Source: Mimachlamys varia
Taxonomy: Eukaryota; Mollusca; Bivalvia; Pectinida; Pectinidae
DNA length: 64,000 bases
NCBI GenBank assembly: GCA_947623455.1
Contig: OX392530.1
Location: 35,867,405-35,931,404 of the forward strand
Direction of reading: 5' to 3'
Within the stretch, counting starts at the first letter, position 1, and each line of letters begins with the position of its first letter. Below, piece by piece: positions 37,601 to 49,208 of this stretch. The translations under genes were made by a program, and so were the position numbers. The notes below the pieces were generated by a model that searched no databases, had not been told where the DNA came from, and saw nothing but the letters and a program-made list of their open reading frames with translations.

Positions 37601-40600
37601 ACCGTTGCATACTCCGGTCTTTCTATCACAATCCTTATAACACGTGTCCGAGCACGTCTGGCCACAGTCAGCACCATATGACCCAGGGACACACTCTACA
37701 ATGTACAAGTCACAGTCATCACCGTATAATCCAGGGACACACTATACAACGTACAAATTACAGTCAGCACCGTATATAATCCAGGGACACACTCTACAAC
37801 GTACAAATCACAGTATCCAGGGACACACTCTACAATGTACAAGTCACAGTCATCACCGTATAATCCAGGGACACACTCTACAATGTACAAGTCATAGTCA
37901 GCACCGTATAATCCAAGGACACACTCTACAACGAGCAAGTCACAGTCAGCACTGTATAATCCAGGGACACACTCTACAACGTACAAGTCATAGTCAGCAC
38001 CGTATAATCCAAGGACACACTCTACAACGAACAAGTCATAGTCAGCACCGTATAGTCCAGGGACACACTCTACAAAGTACAAGTCATAGTCAGCACTGTA
38101 TAGTCCAGGGACACACTCTACAAAGTATAAGTCACAGTCAGCACCGTGTAATCCAGGGACACACTCTACAAAGTACAAGTCACAGTCATCACCGTATAAT
38201 CCAGGGACACACTCTACAATGTACAAGTCATAGTCAGCACCGTATAATCCAAGGACACACTCTACAACGAACAAGTCACAGTCAGCACTGTATAATCCAG
38301 GGACACACTCTACAACGTACAAGTCATAGTCAGCAACGTATAATCCAAGGACACACTCTACAACGAACAAGTCATAGTCAGCACCGTATAGTCCAGGGAC
38401 ACACTCTACAAAGTACAAGTCATAGTCAGCACTGTATAGTCCAGGGACACACTCTACAAAGTATAAGTCACAGTCAGCACCGTGTAATCCAGGGACACAC
38501 TCTACAAAGTACAAGTCACAGTCAGCACCGTATAATCCAGGGACACACTTTACAACGTACAAATTACAGTCAGCACCGTATAGTCCAGGGACACACTCTA
38601 CAAAGTATAAGTCACAGTCAGCACTGTATAATCCAGGGACACACTCTACAACGTACAAATCACAGTCAGCACCGTATATAATCCAGGGACACACTCTACA
38701 ACGTACAAATCACAGTCAGCACCGTATATCATCCAGGGACACACTCTACAATGTACAAGTTTTAAACCATACTATTATTAATTGATTATTTAATGCACTT
38801 GTTAATGCTACCTTTATGCTAAGTGACCAGTGATCTAAAGGTTATTATCATGATGATGAAGACAAAGTTACTTCTCACACAATAAACTGCTCGCATGCCT
38901 TGTGTGTTACAGTTGATAATCCAGAATATTTCGTCCAAAATGTCACTTTTGTGATGGTTGAAGCATAACTTAAACTATATACAGATGCACATCATAAGTA
39001 TAACAATTAACAGTCACTAATTTTGTTATTTTTTTCGGAGATGTAACTGTTACCCGGACGTCCATGCCTTGAAATACTGATAATAATGACAGGTCGTACC
39101 ATCGAAAGTATACTTAACTATTAAAAGTACTGTAAAAGATGTCGATAAAGATATGTAACTATGCAAAGGTTTCTCAGAATTAACAAGGTTTATCCAAAAT
39201 ACATGTAATTGTTTTCAATATTATCAAGGGATAAATTAATCAGAGGAAAAATGTGACAAACCCACAAAACATCATATGGATTCAAGAAAAGAGTCAAATT
39301 TCAAGCAATCTTCGCCAAATGTTGTGATCGAACAAACTGAAGGGAATACAATAACACTACAATCTAACATGATATTGCATAACATAAAATGTTTTGGTGG
39401 CTACAAGATAAATGGCGAAAGTATTCATTCGATTTAACAAACATATTGTTTGTATATGAACTCTAATTGCAGTGCGCAAACGGACACAACATATACAAAA
39501 CTATGACGTCAACATTTGGACCAACCTTGACTACAGCTACTGCCATGGTAACCAGCCTGACACCCTGGTGTGCCACAGAGTCCCGTCGCTCCGTTACATC
39601 CGGGCTTCTTACAATGACATTTCTCAACACAGTTCTCTCCGAAGGTAACTGGCGAACAAGCTGTATAAGAAAAACGCACCAACAGGTATACTTCATCATC
39701 GTGTACATTTATTTGATGGTACATTTATACAATCCTCTCAATGAATTACTACATGTAGTATAGATAAAAGTCAACTTATAAACATATTTTAATAAAGAAA
39801 AAAGTAAAGTCAAGCTTTCTCTTACAGAAAACAGCAACAATTATATGTGCAATTCCTTTATTTAAAGAACAAAATTGATTAACATCATCGTAATGGAAGC
39901 ATTTATGTTGATAGATATTGAAAAACACTCGATTTTATGTTTGATGACTTGATGTTTTCTTTGATGTTGCCGAGATTGAAGCGGCAAGTGTCGTCGATGA
40001 ATCAGAAGACGCTTACTCTTCCCCTTGTTCATATTTAGCCCCTAGTTTAATTGATTTTATGCCCGTATTAAGAATTTATTGACGCTTCGGTATTTTATGA
40101 TTGTTAAATACTAAAATTTTAAAGTATAAGACCAACCTGGATACCTAGTTCTCTACATTCCATGATGAAAGTAAGATACAATGTACACACTATCCTCAGA
40201 ATTAAAGAAATATATAACGACGAAACAGTGTAATGTATTATGTTCGCTCTGCCTTTGTCCTTTTTTTTAAATTATAGCTTTCCAGCAGATGAATGTCTTC
40301 ATTTTCTTGTTTTATGGTCACCATTTTCTTCGATGAATCGTAGAGTCTGTGGTATTCATATTAATTGATTGGTTTGTTTATGGTTTTGATCACGGTCGAT
40401 ACTAGCCCATCCTTTATCATATCTATAAAACCCCTCTATGACATTGGGGGAAAGCGGGTGTTTATCATCGTACATACATTGGTTACAATACACTGGTCCA
40501 GTCCACCCCACACTACAGTATGTAGAATCACAGACTGTACTTACACTGGTTACAATACATTGGTCCAGTCCATCCCGCACTACACTGTGTAGAATCACAG

Positions 40601-43600
40601 ACTTTACTTACACTGGTTACAATACATTGGTCCAGTCCACCCCGCATTACAGTGTGTAGAATCACAGACTGCACTTACACTGGTTACAATACACTGGTCC
40701 AGTCCACCCCGCAATACACTGTGTAGAATCACAGACTCCGTTGTCAGGGTTGCAGCCGTGTTTACAGTTGGTACAGCTGTGTTGACACTGGTCACCATAC
40801 TTATATGTAAAGCAACCTTGCAAATTAATTGCCAACAATTATTTCATATTATTTACATTTATCAAACAGGGTATATAACTGACATTTATATAAGGATTGT
40901 ACCTCGTTTTGACTAAGTATACGGTAGTATGCCTGCAGTTGGCAACGAAAATATTCACTATGGAGCGCTAACGCGCACCATAGAATATGTTCGTTGCCAA
41001 CTGCGGGCATACTACCATGTTTATTTTTTTTATTTGTAACTGTCGTTATGTACACACATTGACACAGTAATGTGGTTGTTACGCGGTCCGACGTCAGTTT
41101 TCACAACTGCACGGCGCCGCAATGTTTGCGTTACCGTCAACTTATTTCGAATGCGCATCATTTGAAATCAAAAGTTTGCTAGAAACTATTCATTGTTTAA
41201 TCAAAGGAAATTGATTCCATATATGTTCCATGTTTCAAAATCTTGTAGGAACCAAACAATGGCCGACAGCGAATACTTATTTTTCTGAAGCGTGAACGAC
41301 GCCATATTTGAACAAATATCAATCCGCCGAGCCTTTTGTTAATTGCGTATACGCTATCATATTCGCGGTCAGAGTTTACTAAGTACAAAAAGGGAGAGGT
41401 GTACATATATACAAATGTACATATTGATAGAAATACTTACATTGATTTTTTTTATTTGCACCTGTGTAGTATGCTGATTTATGAAATTGCTTCTAAAGGA
41501 TGACGTAACACACACGTATATCACAAATGACACTGCCGTACCATTTCCCAAACCATACGCATACTAAGCAGGATAAATTTGACCCTAGGAAACTCAAAAC
41601 CTTATGAAATCAATAAGCCGTTTCAATCATATGTCATCAAATAAACCATACCATACACGTCCACCTCACACAGCTCAATATACGCTCGGTCTGGCGGTGT
41701 CCTGGTGATGATCATCATTACACTCTGACCGGTTACGTTACACGAGGTGATGTTTTGAATGACGTTAGGTGTACCGGCGTCCACATCCTCGTAACATTTG
41801 TTACCAGACGGTATACCTGTATTATTTGATACCCACAAGCTGAAGTTATCGGCACGACCTGTCGACAGGAAGAGAAAGAGAATGATCAACATGGATTGAA
41901 TAATATGTACATATGTATATACTATTGCAATAATGAGTGTCCTTCTCCTGTTATCATGTTAACCGAAATATCAATAAATGGTAGCATTCAAACCAGTTAT
42001 GAAATTTGGTGATCACAGAAAGTTAGACGGTTTACATTCTAATTCCGGGCTCGGATGGCGAAATAGATAACGCACAAGCCTTTCACCAGGGTGGCCTTGG
42101 TTCGTTTTATTTTTACTACATAGGGGAGGGGGAAGTTCAGTTCACCCTGATATGCTCCCTTTTTAGCTAATAACACATTCATTTATAATCTTAAGGATCT
42201 TAACAGACACACGCAAGTAAAACTGGCGAGCAAAGTTCTAATAAAATGCGACTTATCAGGAAAAATACCTTTGAGAGGGCGGACATTCATAAACAAAACT
42301 CACTTCATTCTAGTTATCCGAACTTTCTGTAAACGGAATTGTTGTTTTTCCGCTCAAACGTGTTACACCGAGAGCTTGAAATGGTATACATCAAAAGGCA
42401 ACCCAATGACTTACTGTCATCTTACTGAACTATATGAAATCATTGAAAGTTTTGGCTCCAACACGTTAGGTCCATTACTTTGGTAAGTTTGGACCATCCT
42501 ACACATTAGAAGTCTCAAACTTTGTGGGGAATCTTGTGTTCATACATAAAGGCGTCATAACTGGTCTCAACTTTTATCGAACTTAGCCGAAGGCTTGTCA
42601 GATCATATCCCCTGGCAGGATTTGTACGGTAATCCGAATTCCAACAGGCAGGAAACTGACATAATTCCCAAAATGAATTTTAAAATGCCGGATTTTCCCC
42701 GGTCTCCCCTATTTTTGGTTGATCTTCTATAATCTTATTTAAGCTCGTGTTTTGTTTTTACATATATTACTCGACCTGCCGAGTTTAGATATTTCTCATT
42801 CTGAATCAGTAAGAAAGTTTACAGTAAATATCAGTGATTAAATATAGGCACTGGGGACACATCGCCCCAAAAAGAACGTCTGTTCATACCAGTTGACGTG
42901 GCCTCAGATCACAATAAAACTTCCGGGTCGTTGTACGAATGTAGTGCATAAGGACATTTCAGGTGGGTTACTAAATAATTTTTCCTGACTGATCTATGAC
43001 TGATATGCACAGTTTCATTACATAGAATTGTTCACCAATATCAATTCTTACTAGTGATTACATTTTATTTGACACAGTTTTCAAGTTTGTTTTGGCAGCA
43101 GGACACATAGAGCGATGAGGCTTGCGGATTAATATTTTGTGATTTTTGGTATTTTTCTCTATAAATGAAGGGTAGTGACATTCAAATGAAATTATCTTTC
43201 TTAAATGCAACACATGAGGTACTTTCGAGCTCACTGTAGGCTCAGCTTGAATAGATCTACAATAAAAAATAAGTCCTACATCCTTTGCAAAGTTTTAATT
43301 TTTTTTCCTTTGGTAGTAACATATAGTAGAATTAATTGTGGTCTGAGGCCACCTTCTAAACCGGAGGTAGAATACGCGTAAGAAAATACTCCGTCATTAA
43401 CAAACCAATACGGAATTACGGAAAAAATATTCAAAGGATTATACAACATCTGTTTAAAGGGGCATCCCGGGAAAGCCTGTATGCCAGTTCTTGACTGCAC
43501 TACTAATTATATTTTCCTGTTACAAATATTCAAAGCCGCTCAAAATGCCTTTATTGACCACTTGCAATAGTGCATTCCTCGGGAAAGCCTCGATAAAAAT

Positions 43601-46600
43601 AGCAGGTGATGACGTAACTTGACAGTTTTGTGGCGACAATAAACACACGTGATTTGACCGATTAGTGAAGAGGCCGTAAGGTAGAGAATACGTAATGTAT
43701 ACATTACGTCGGATGAAACACAGACAAAGTCTGTTTTTAAACTTATTGAATCACATCCACATAAATAATCAGACGTTAATTGAACACATACCGATATTCA
43801 AATGAATGAATAATAGTTGGCATCATGCATCATTTGTCGACACCAGGAAGTATCTATAGATCTATTACCTGACTGAGACCGGTACAAATGACCTTAATTT
43901 CTGTACAAATATTCGCGAATCCTCCTCTTCAAATGATTTCATAAAAGGTATGCATGCATTGAAAAGTACAAAAAAATTAAATTAAATTAATATTTTGCGA
44001 TGGATTTTTTAAAACGTTATATCTTGGATGTGAAAATGGGTTTTAATTCAACAATATAATTAAATCATACCATTTTACTGGAACATAAAATATTATAAAT
44101 AGAATATAATAAAACACACTTTTAATTTGATTTCACACGCATTTCATGCAGCAAAGGACTGAAAGAGTTTCCCCCTGGGTGGCCCAAAAACCAAATCAAA
44201 GCTTTATTTGTGCGTGTACTGCTTAACAGAAGAAATATGTAGCATACACATTATTGGGCAGTTAGAGTCTCCTTTGATTACTTCCTATCTCTCAATATGA
44301 TTCCGTAACGTAGTCCTTGCGTCATATTTTGACCATTCAGCAACTTTTTGCTTAGTAGTTAGGTCTTACATTGGTGTAACGGTAATAAGAGATAGAGTGT
44401 TTACAATGGAAACGGCGCTGACGCTGCGCATGCGTTGGTAGCTGGACACCCCAAGTTATAGCGTCTGGTCAGACGGATAGAAATTCTACTAGTTATTTTG
44501 AAATTATTAATTTTTATGAATACATATCAGCAAAGTCCTATCGTCATAGTCCATAAAAATACCCACTTGATATGTGTATGTAGTATTTTGAAAAAAAAAA
44601 AGATGAAAGCAAACTTACTTTCGCGGGATGAGAAAATGTCCGAATCGAATGACGACAGGAGCATTTGTAAAATATCTTTAAGTTTCCTTAAAGTGATTGG
44701 GTTCATTGTAGTCCGCCATGCTATCTTCTTTATGTTAACAGTGAATTTGCATTTGATGATCATGTACGTGCTTTGGAATATCGTGGTTCGTTGATTGTTG
44801 TTAATGGATATATATTTAAGGTAAGCAGTGAATGGAGGTTAAACAGTTTATCATAACGTGCCGTGCCGAAACACAGTGAGATGATATATCAGTATCCATC
44901 TTTGATATCTCTTGTATTAACAAGGTCACCAAAACTGTGAAACAAACGCTTCATCTAATAGCAGTCGTACATTGTAACAAAAAGGTATTGTGGTCATACT
45001 CCAAGAAACTCTTTGGCTATTTGAAATATTTAGTTTGAATTTAATAGCATATCTTTAACTTATCATATTTTAATCCTCTGACAATATCTCATTACATTTA
45101 TATCGTTCTAAACTATTAAATGATTTTTGCAGTTTTCAATCATCATAAATTATTTTTTAGCTTTACAAAGGCTTTGTTTTATTTCTCGGTACCTCGTAAA
45201 TGTCCCTTGCAAGCCGGTTATGATTTTGAAATATCAAGTCTCGATTTTACCTTATCCTGACCCTTTTTTTAAGTGAACCAGCTTGGCCTCTCAATGATCA
45301 TAGCTGTCGATTGGCCGTAAATCATAAACAAGTGAACAAAAGCTTGCCTCTTATCACGTGTATGGTATCATAAAGTTTAATAATAGTTCACGGTAAAACA
45401 TCATGTATATCATCTCATTTAGTAAATCTCCTTAATATGAATTATAGTGATAGGCAAGTGTATTGATACAAAAGTATAAACTATATATAAGGGTATAAAT
45501 TTTTGGTTTTATAAAGACTCACCTGGAACATAAAATACGATGTCGATTCTCTGTATTCTCGCCTTAGAAGGTAAAGTTCCTCTCCACCAGGCAACAGCTA
45601 CACCAATAACGGCGACCATACAGCCACCTGGAGCAGAAGGGCCGTAATCTCCGTCTGTTGAGCGGGACAATGGGAAAGCTGGATGCGTAGGAACTCCCTC
45701 AAGTGTCAACTGATTCTTTAGGTTGACTATAAATGTGAAAGAAATACAATCCGTACAATTGTGATATTTAAACAGCTATATAGCAATAGCATATTATACC
45801 TTTATAGGCACAATATATGAACATGTTAAAAAATAACATGTTTTTTTATCTCCCAAGTACAATGAGTTTCACTTGGAAACAATCATTGTCGATGTCAATT
45901 TGCCATTAAAATCATAAAGGAGTTATAAACAATACAATTTGTATTTATTTTACATCGATATATAGTCTAACTATTCCAACAAATACCAATTACTATAACT
46001 GTTGACCCATATGTTGTTGTTAGGACACAGAGGATCCTATTGTGGGAGGAAACTGAAGTAACCAGAGAAACACACATTGTCGGGCGAATGGCTTGACCAT
46101 CCGACCACCTACACATGTAACAAGGTGAAAAGGAAAACAAATTCATTCGAATTAAGAGCATAAAGGTCTTGTAAGGGAAATGAGTATTTCTTTTTTTCGT
46201 GCTTATATGTCGAACTTTGAATTACTAACTCGAATGTTCAAGTTCATAATACGTAATTTTTAACTTTTAACTCCAATTTCTATCTTTTAACTCAAACTTT
46301 CAATACAAAGCCTCGACACTTCACTAAAGGTATAGATAAATAAATAACCTGTATTAGACGTAGCGCCCTATATAGCAAACTTACGCTACTCTAAAGCGCT
46401 TCACAGTATATAATGCACGTAGATAGTTTGATGCAATCAATACAATAATAACATGTATAGTTCTAACATATACATTTCTGAGGAGATGCATTATCAGGCG
46501 TATTCTACTAGTCGTATACCATCTGGCTAATATACTCCCAGGTTTGTAAGTACGCGTGTATGTTTGATATATATTGTTCTATTAACAGTGGGACCCTGCT

Positions 46601-49077
46601 TCCAACTTCTTCTTTTAAAGTGCCTCCTAACTTGAATACTACAGCACAGATACCGCAGCATTAACCAAGACCAACTAACACTTGCCCTGGGTTGTTAGGG
46701 ATGTGTGAGCAGCAGGGAAATACTTTCTCTATAATATGTTCACAAATATAGTAACTCGAAACTTAAATAAAAGTCAAAATATTGGCTTTCTATCTCGAAA
46801 TTTCAAGATATTAACTCGAAATTTTAAGATGTTATTTCGATTATATATGTTGAAACCAGAATCTGCGATGTCGAAACTGGCAATAGTAAAGCTATAGGAC
46901 AATGTACAGACAGTATTAGTCCGGGAAACAAAAAATCACTTAAGTCACTAAAGACGAAATGGTGCCAATTTAAACAAGCTTACACAAAGATCCGGGTTGG
47001 TTCATACACATTTCATCTGACTGTATTAAATCATTAAGCTTCAATACGATACAAAATGTCCAAGATTACATGAAAGCGTTTTTGAACGTCTGGAGGTATA
47101 GTCAAATCCTATAATACTGTATTGACAGATACACATGTAAAAATAAATAAACAAACACACGAACAATGTATTCATTTATTTACAATCTTAATTCAAGGAA
47201 AGTCGCGCCCTTTCTCAAGGATCCCCTACCATCTACCTAAGTCCGCGTGACAGTGTGACTCATCGTAAGGTTTCCCAAATAAACGAAAAATCCTTATCAT
47301 GGAATAATTTCAAATTAGTTGAAAGGTCGAGCTATTAACTTAAACGTTCGATTAAAAACGTCAAAATTTGGAGTAAACTGTGTAATAACTTTAACATTTC
47401 GAGTTATTATCTTAACATTTTATATAAGAAGACGAATCGTATGAAAACAAAAACAAGTCAGTTAAGAGTGGGGCACATTTTGTTCCCATGGGAATGCAAA
47501 AGTCTCAACAAAAATATTGTCGACCAGGAATTCAATGAGCTGTAACAAAGAAGGCATGTTGATATGATATATCAGGGTAGCTGTACCATCTGGAAATAAT
47601 TAATTAGCCTAGAGTAAAAAAGTGGTTAATTAGGTCTCTGTCTATCACATCAGTAAACCGGGGCAGGGTGAAGTATTGGTCAGATAAGTGCGGCCAGATG
47701 TTGATTCGGAATATGATACTACATATGCACACGGTACTTAACTTTGCACACGAAGGGGATTAGTAATCATAAGTACAGGCTAGTGCAGTGATAGATGAGA
47801 GTCGGTCATGAGAAGACCATTGAGTAGGTCTTGTACAGTCTGTACCATGCGAAAACTCTGGAGTAGGTCTTGTATAGTCTACACTTGTGATGGCTATAGA
47901 GTACTAGGTCTTTGACAGTCTACACTTATGATGGCTATATAGTACTAGGTCTTTGACAGTCTACACGAGAGGCTGCAAAGAGGGCTATAGGCTAGCGCTA
48001 GTAAAGATGTAGAAGACTTATAAGTTGACAATTGACTTAGCCAAACTAAGACACAACGCCAAAGTACTTTCAAGTTTAATGTTGTTGTAATACCATGAAC
48101 ACGTACATTGTACTTGTGATGTCGGTGTAATTTACGATCACGAATAAACTGTCTATTATCCAACATTATGTGTCGTTGCTGAATTGTGTCAAACAGCCTT
48201 ACTATATCTTCTTCAGTATATTTCCTCTTAGATTTTGTCGTGTTTTTCACAAAGTATCCTCAAAGATAGCTCACTACCATTTATTTGTATTGTCGTCCGC
48301 CTTTCGTGGAAAAGAAAGCTCTCATAACAAGAGATCGAAGACGTTCCTTCAATTATGTATGAGGTATGGTAGTGTACAGGGTGAAAAGAGTTATTAACAT
48401 GGGAAAAATACGGTAAAGTGTAGACAAAATGAAAGTACAGTGTAAAGAATATAACTGACGCATGTTAACAAACATATCAGTTGTATACATTATATTATTT
48501 AAAGGTTTTTTTCCCAATAAAATTCTGAATTAATCACCAGCAAAGGTAAGGACAGATTCAGATAAGGCTTTGTTTGTATAATGTACTACGTGTATCAGTC
48601 AGTCATGCTTAACTTTACAACTTTACTTTTTTTTCTATTCGAACTATTTGCTATCTCAATCATGTCAAGTTAATTAATTGTTATCTATACCTCATCTTCG
48701 ATATCAAAGGGTTTCGCTCAAATACACTCTATACATCCCTTGGATATGTCATGGTAAAACTGAAGGCTAAATGTGCCCCACCTTGTTGATTTTAAATTGG
48801 CAAACTTTTTCATTACATATCCAGGAGGTGTACAGAGCGTAGTTGAGTTAACCTCTGGATATCGATGAAGTCTATATCCTGTTTTATAGTAAAGCAAAAC
48901 AGTGATCCATCTCACTTGAGTTGAGTAATGAGAGACAATAATTGGAGAAAGAGTAAAATAATTAATTAAAAAATAATTAATAGTAATCTTTGACTTACTG
49001 CTCATATGGATCCCTTGAAAACAGCACAATAAAACTACCCTCGTCACTGTTGACGCAAGTCCTACACATTTGGCCAT
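34548..49077 (-). CDS. Copy 3: complete lectin-like/EGF-repeat transmembrane receptor
   Basis: Ten exons, all phase 1, sum to 1383 nt: 460 residues plus stop. Order: signal peptide (1-26), F-type-lectin/F5/8C-like domain in two exons (27-163), EGF-like exons (164-209, 210-254, 255-285, 286-317, 318-349), transmembrane segment (about 357-378), cytoplasmic tail (379-460). Probable type I cell-surface receptor of the MEGF/SREC class with a lectin-like head; families of this type act in recognition and engulfment, but ligand and role here are inferred. The tail has YEVV (416), YEKL (437) and YDTV (451). The last two resemble an ITAM. The sugar-binding residues of classical F-type lectins are not evident. 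Exon 4 carries four 67-bp repeat units at its donor, exon 6 about twenty-two 48-bp units at its acceptor. A TATA box and ETS-like site lie upstream. Confidence 0.82.
35742..35930 (-). CDS. Copy 3 exon 9: transmembrane segment and juxtamembrane tail
   Basis: 189 nt, phase 1. Acceptor TGTCTCACAG, donor TCAG/GTAATG. Residues 350-412. The hydrophobic run AAVGIGAGSGVVILVLVILV is followed by the stop-transfer QTRR, then a polar tail (MKNKDTTEPIQMTDIS). Two overlapping GxxxG pairs (360/364, 362/366) could support helix packing. Being phase-symmetric, the exon can be skipped in frame. Confidence 0.9.
36533..36628 (-). CDS. Copy 3 exon 8: short EGF-type exon
   Basis: 96 nt, phase 1. Acceptor ACGTTTCAG, donor TCAG/GTTAGT. 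ECQDGYYGVYCDNICPHDC then FCVQTNGYCS. Paralogue of copy 2 exon i. Confidence 0.85.
37074..37169 (-). CDS. Copy 3 exon 7: short EGF-type exon
   Basis: 96 nt, phase 1. Acceptor is a T-run then AG, donor AAAG/GTAACT. GCKTGLYYAFCDKNCPQNC then CNQTNGNCK. Confidence 0.8.
37603..37695 (-). CDS. Copy 3 exon 6: short EGF-type exon at the 48-bp array
   Basis: 93 nt, phase 1. Acceptor ACATTGTAG, donor AACG/GTACGG. ECVPGSYGADCGQTCSDTC then YKDCDRKTGVCN. Its acceptor and first codons are the source unit of the 48-bp array just upstream, so many equivalent acceptors exist. Confidence 0.75.
37683..38760 (-). repeat. 48-bp tandem array derived from a splice acceptor and exon start
   Basis: About 22 units of 48 bp, with one shorter unit near 37800-37830 and a few 2-bp indels. 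Minus-strand translation of a unit is LYGADCDLYVVECVPG, which matches the start of exon 6 (ECVPGSYGADCG) plus the 3' end of the preceding intron (TTGTACATTGTAG). Units at the right keep the TTGTAG/AGTGTGTCC junction. Because 48 is divisible by 3, long frames are open on both strands (345 and 332 codons). The minus frame does not join exon 6 in frame because of indels near 37740-37830. Confidence 0.92.
38761..39525 (-). other. Intron between exon 5 and the 48-bp array
   Basis: Ordinary AT-rich intron sequence. No coding or RNA feature was recognised. Confidence 0.55.
39526..39660 (-). CDS. Copy 3 exon 5: EGF-like
   Basis: 135 nt, phase 1. Acceptor TTCTTATACAG, donor CAAG/GTTGGT. CSPVTFGENCVEKCHCKKPG, ending CQAGYHGSSCSQ. 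Eight-Cys MEGF-type module; direct paralogue of copy 2 exon a. Confidence 0.85.
40470..40737 (-). repeat. Four-unit 67-bp repeat at the exon 4 donor of copy 3
   Basis: 268 bp, exactly 4 x 67, the same unit as the large satellite at 1-12744. The rightmost unit overlaps exon 4 (40679-40737). Three units end in GTAAG and the most distal in GTATG. This is the small counterpart of the array in copy 1. Confidence 0.92.
40679..40816 (-). CDS. Copy 3 exon 4: EGF-like exon with repeated donor
   Basis: 138 nt, phase 1. Acceptor TTTGCAAG, donor CCAGT/GTAAGT. GCLTYKYGDQCQHSCTNCKH, then CNPDNGVCDSTQCIAGWTG. Its last 59 bp form the first of four 67-bp units, so several GTAAG donors follow. Read-through gives CKCSL then TGA. 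Confidence 0.8.
40923..41016. repeat. Foldback (inverted-repeat) element
   Basis: Arms GGTAGTATGCCTGCAGTTGG (from 40923) and its near-complement ending at 41016 flank a CGCTAACGC loop. About 45 bp per arm with few mismatches. Inserted in intron 3 of copy 3. Confidence 0.78.
41652..41858 (-). CDS. Copy 3 exon 3: second half of lectin-like domain
   Basis: 207 nt, phase 1. Acceptor CCTGTCGACAG, donor TATG/GTATGG. RADNFSLWVSNNTG, KCYEDVDAGTPNV, NITSCNVTGQSVMMII, ending YIELCEVDVYG. Same Cys positions as copy 1. Confidence 0.85.
41859..45522 (-). other. Intron 2 of copy 3 (splits the lectin-like domain)
   Basis: About 3.7 kb. Contains a tRNA-like SINE head at 42046-42108. Otherwise no exon was recognised. 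A poly-A run lies near 44591. Confidence 0.5.
42046..42108 (+). mobile_element. tRNA-derived SINE head (degenerate)
   Basis: GGGCTCGGATGGCGAAATAG, then CCTTTCACCAGGGTGGCC and GGTTCG, have the order and spacing of a tRNA: A box, anticodon region and B box. The A and B boxes are imperfect and no CCA-ready acceptor stem is evident, so this is a SINE remnant rather than a tRNA gene. Confidence 0.45.
45523..45726 (-). CDS. Copy 3 exon 2: first half of lectin-like domain
   Basis: 204 nt, phase 1. Acceptor CATTTATAG, donor CCAG/GTGAGT. INLKNQLTLEGVPTHPAF, then TDGDYGPSAPGGCM, then AWWRGTLPSKARIQRIDIVF. The 3' half is nearly identical in DNA to copy 1. The middle differs more. Confidence 0.85.
46005..46130. 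mobile_element. SINE-like conserved core
   Basis: TGTGGGAGGAAACTGAAGTA followed by ACCAGAGAAACACAC and TTGTCGGGCGAATGG resembles a core widely dispersed in mollusc and other invertebrate genomes (GGGAGGAAACCGGAGTACCC type). Family assignment is from memory of the motif and is uncertain. Confidence 0.4.
47822..47967. repeat. Four-unit tandem repeat of about 38-41 bp
   Basis: GAGTAGGTCTTGTACAGTCT and three successive variants (GAGTACTAGGTCTTTGACAG) with the linker ACACTTGTGATGGCTATA. Located in intron 1 of copy 3. Confidence 0.75.
48999..49077 (-). CDS. Copy 3 exon 1: start codon and signal peptide
   Basis: ATG at 49077-49075, MAKCVGLASTVTRVVLLCCF then QGIHMS. Short basic N-region and a hydrophobic core. 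Donor AGCA/GTAAGT. Chosen because its donor phase and position match exon 1 of copy 1 and a TATA box lies 133 bp upstream. Confidence 0.75.
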
Positions 49078-49208
49078 TTCGAATTATTAAAGATCATTTA
49101 AGAGTAGGTCCTAAGCCTGGTATCGCATGTGTATTCCGACATTAAGAACAGTATACTAACCATACAATATTTCGACTTATACAATTAGGTCCTTATACAA
49201 ACCAATCG

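Larger units (their letters stand above)
45727..48998 (-). other. Intron 1 of copy 3
   Basis: About 3.3 kb, holding a SINE-like core (46005-46130) and a four-unit short repeat (47822-47967). A minus frame at 47945-48250 (MKNTTKSKRKYTEEDIVRLF at its start) was not assigned to a family. Confidence 0.5.

Noticed and set aside
37644..38681. Forward open frame of 345 codons over the 48-bp array
   Set aside because: It is antisense to a real EGF-exon-derived repeat and exists only because 48 is a multiple of 3.
42046..42108. A functional tRNA gene
   Set aside because: A and B boxes are degenerate and acceptor-stem pairing is not evident, so it is better explained as a SINE head.
47945..48250. Minus frame with KRKYTEEDIVRLFDTIQQRH
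   Set aside because: Lysine-rich helix-like text without a family match, lying in intron 1 and partly overlapping a tandem repeat.
48718..49077. 119-codon open frame starting at the copy 3 start codon
   Set aside because: Only the first 26 codons are exon; beyond the GTAAGT at 48998 it reads into intron 1. Phase and homology with copy 1 support splicing.
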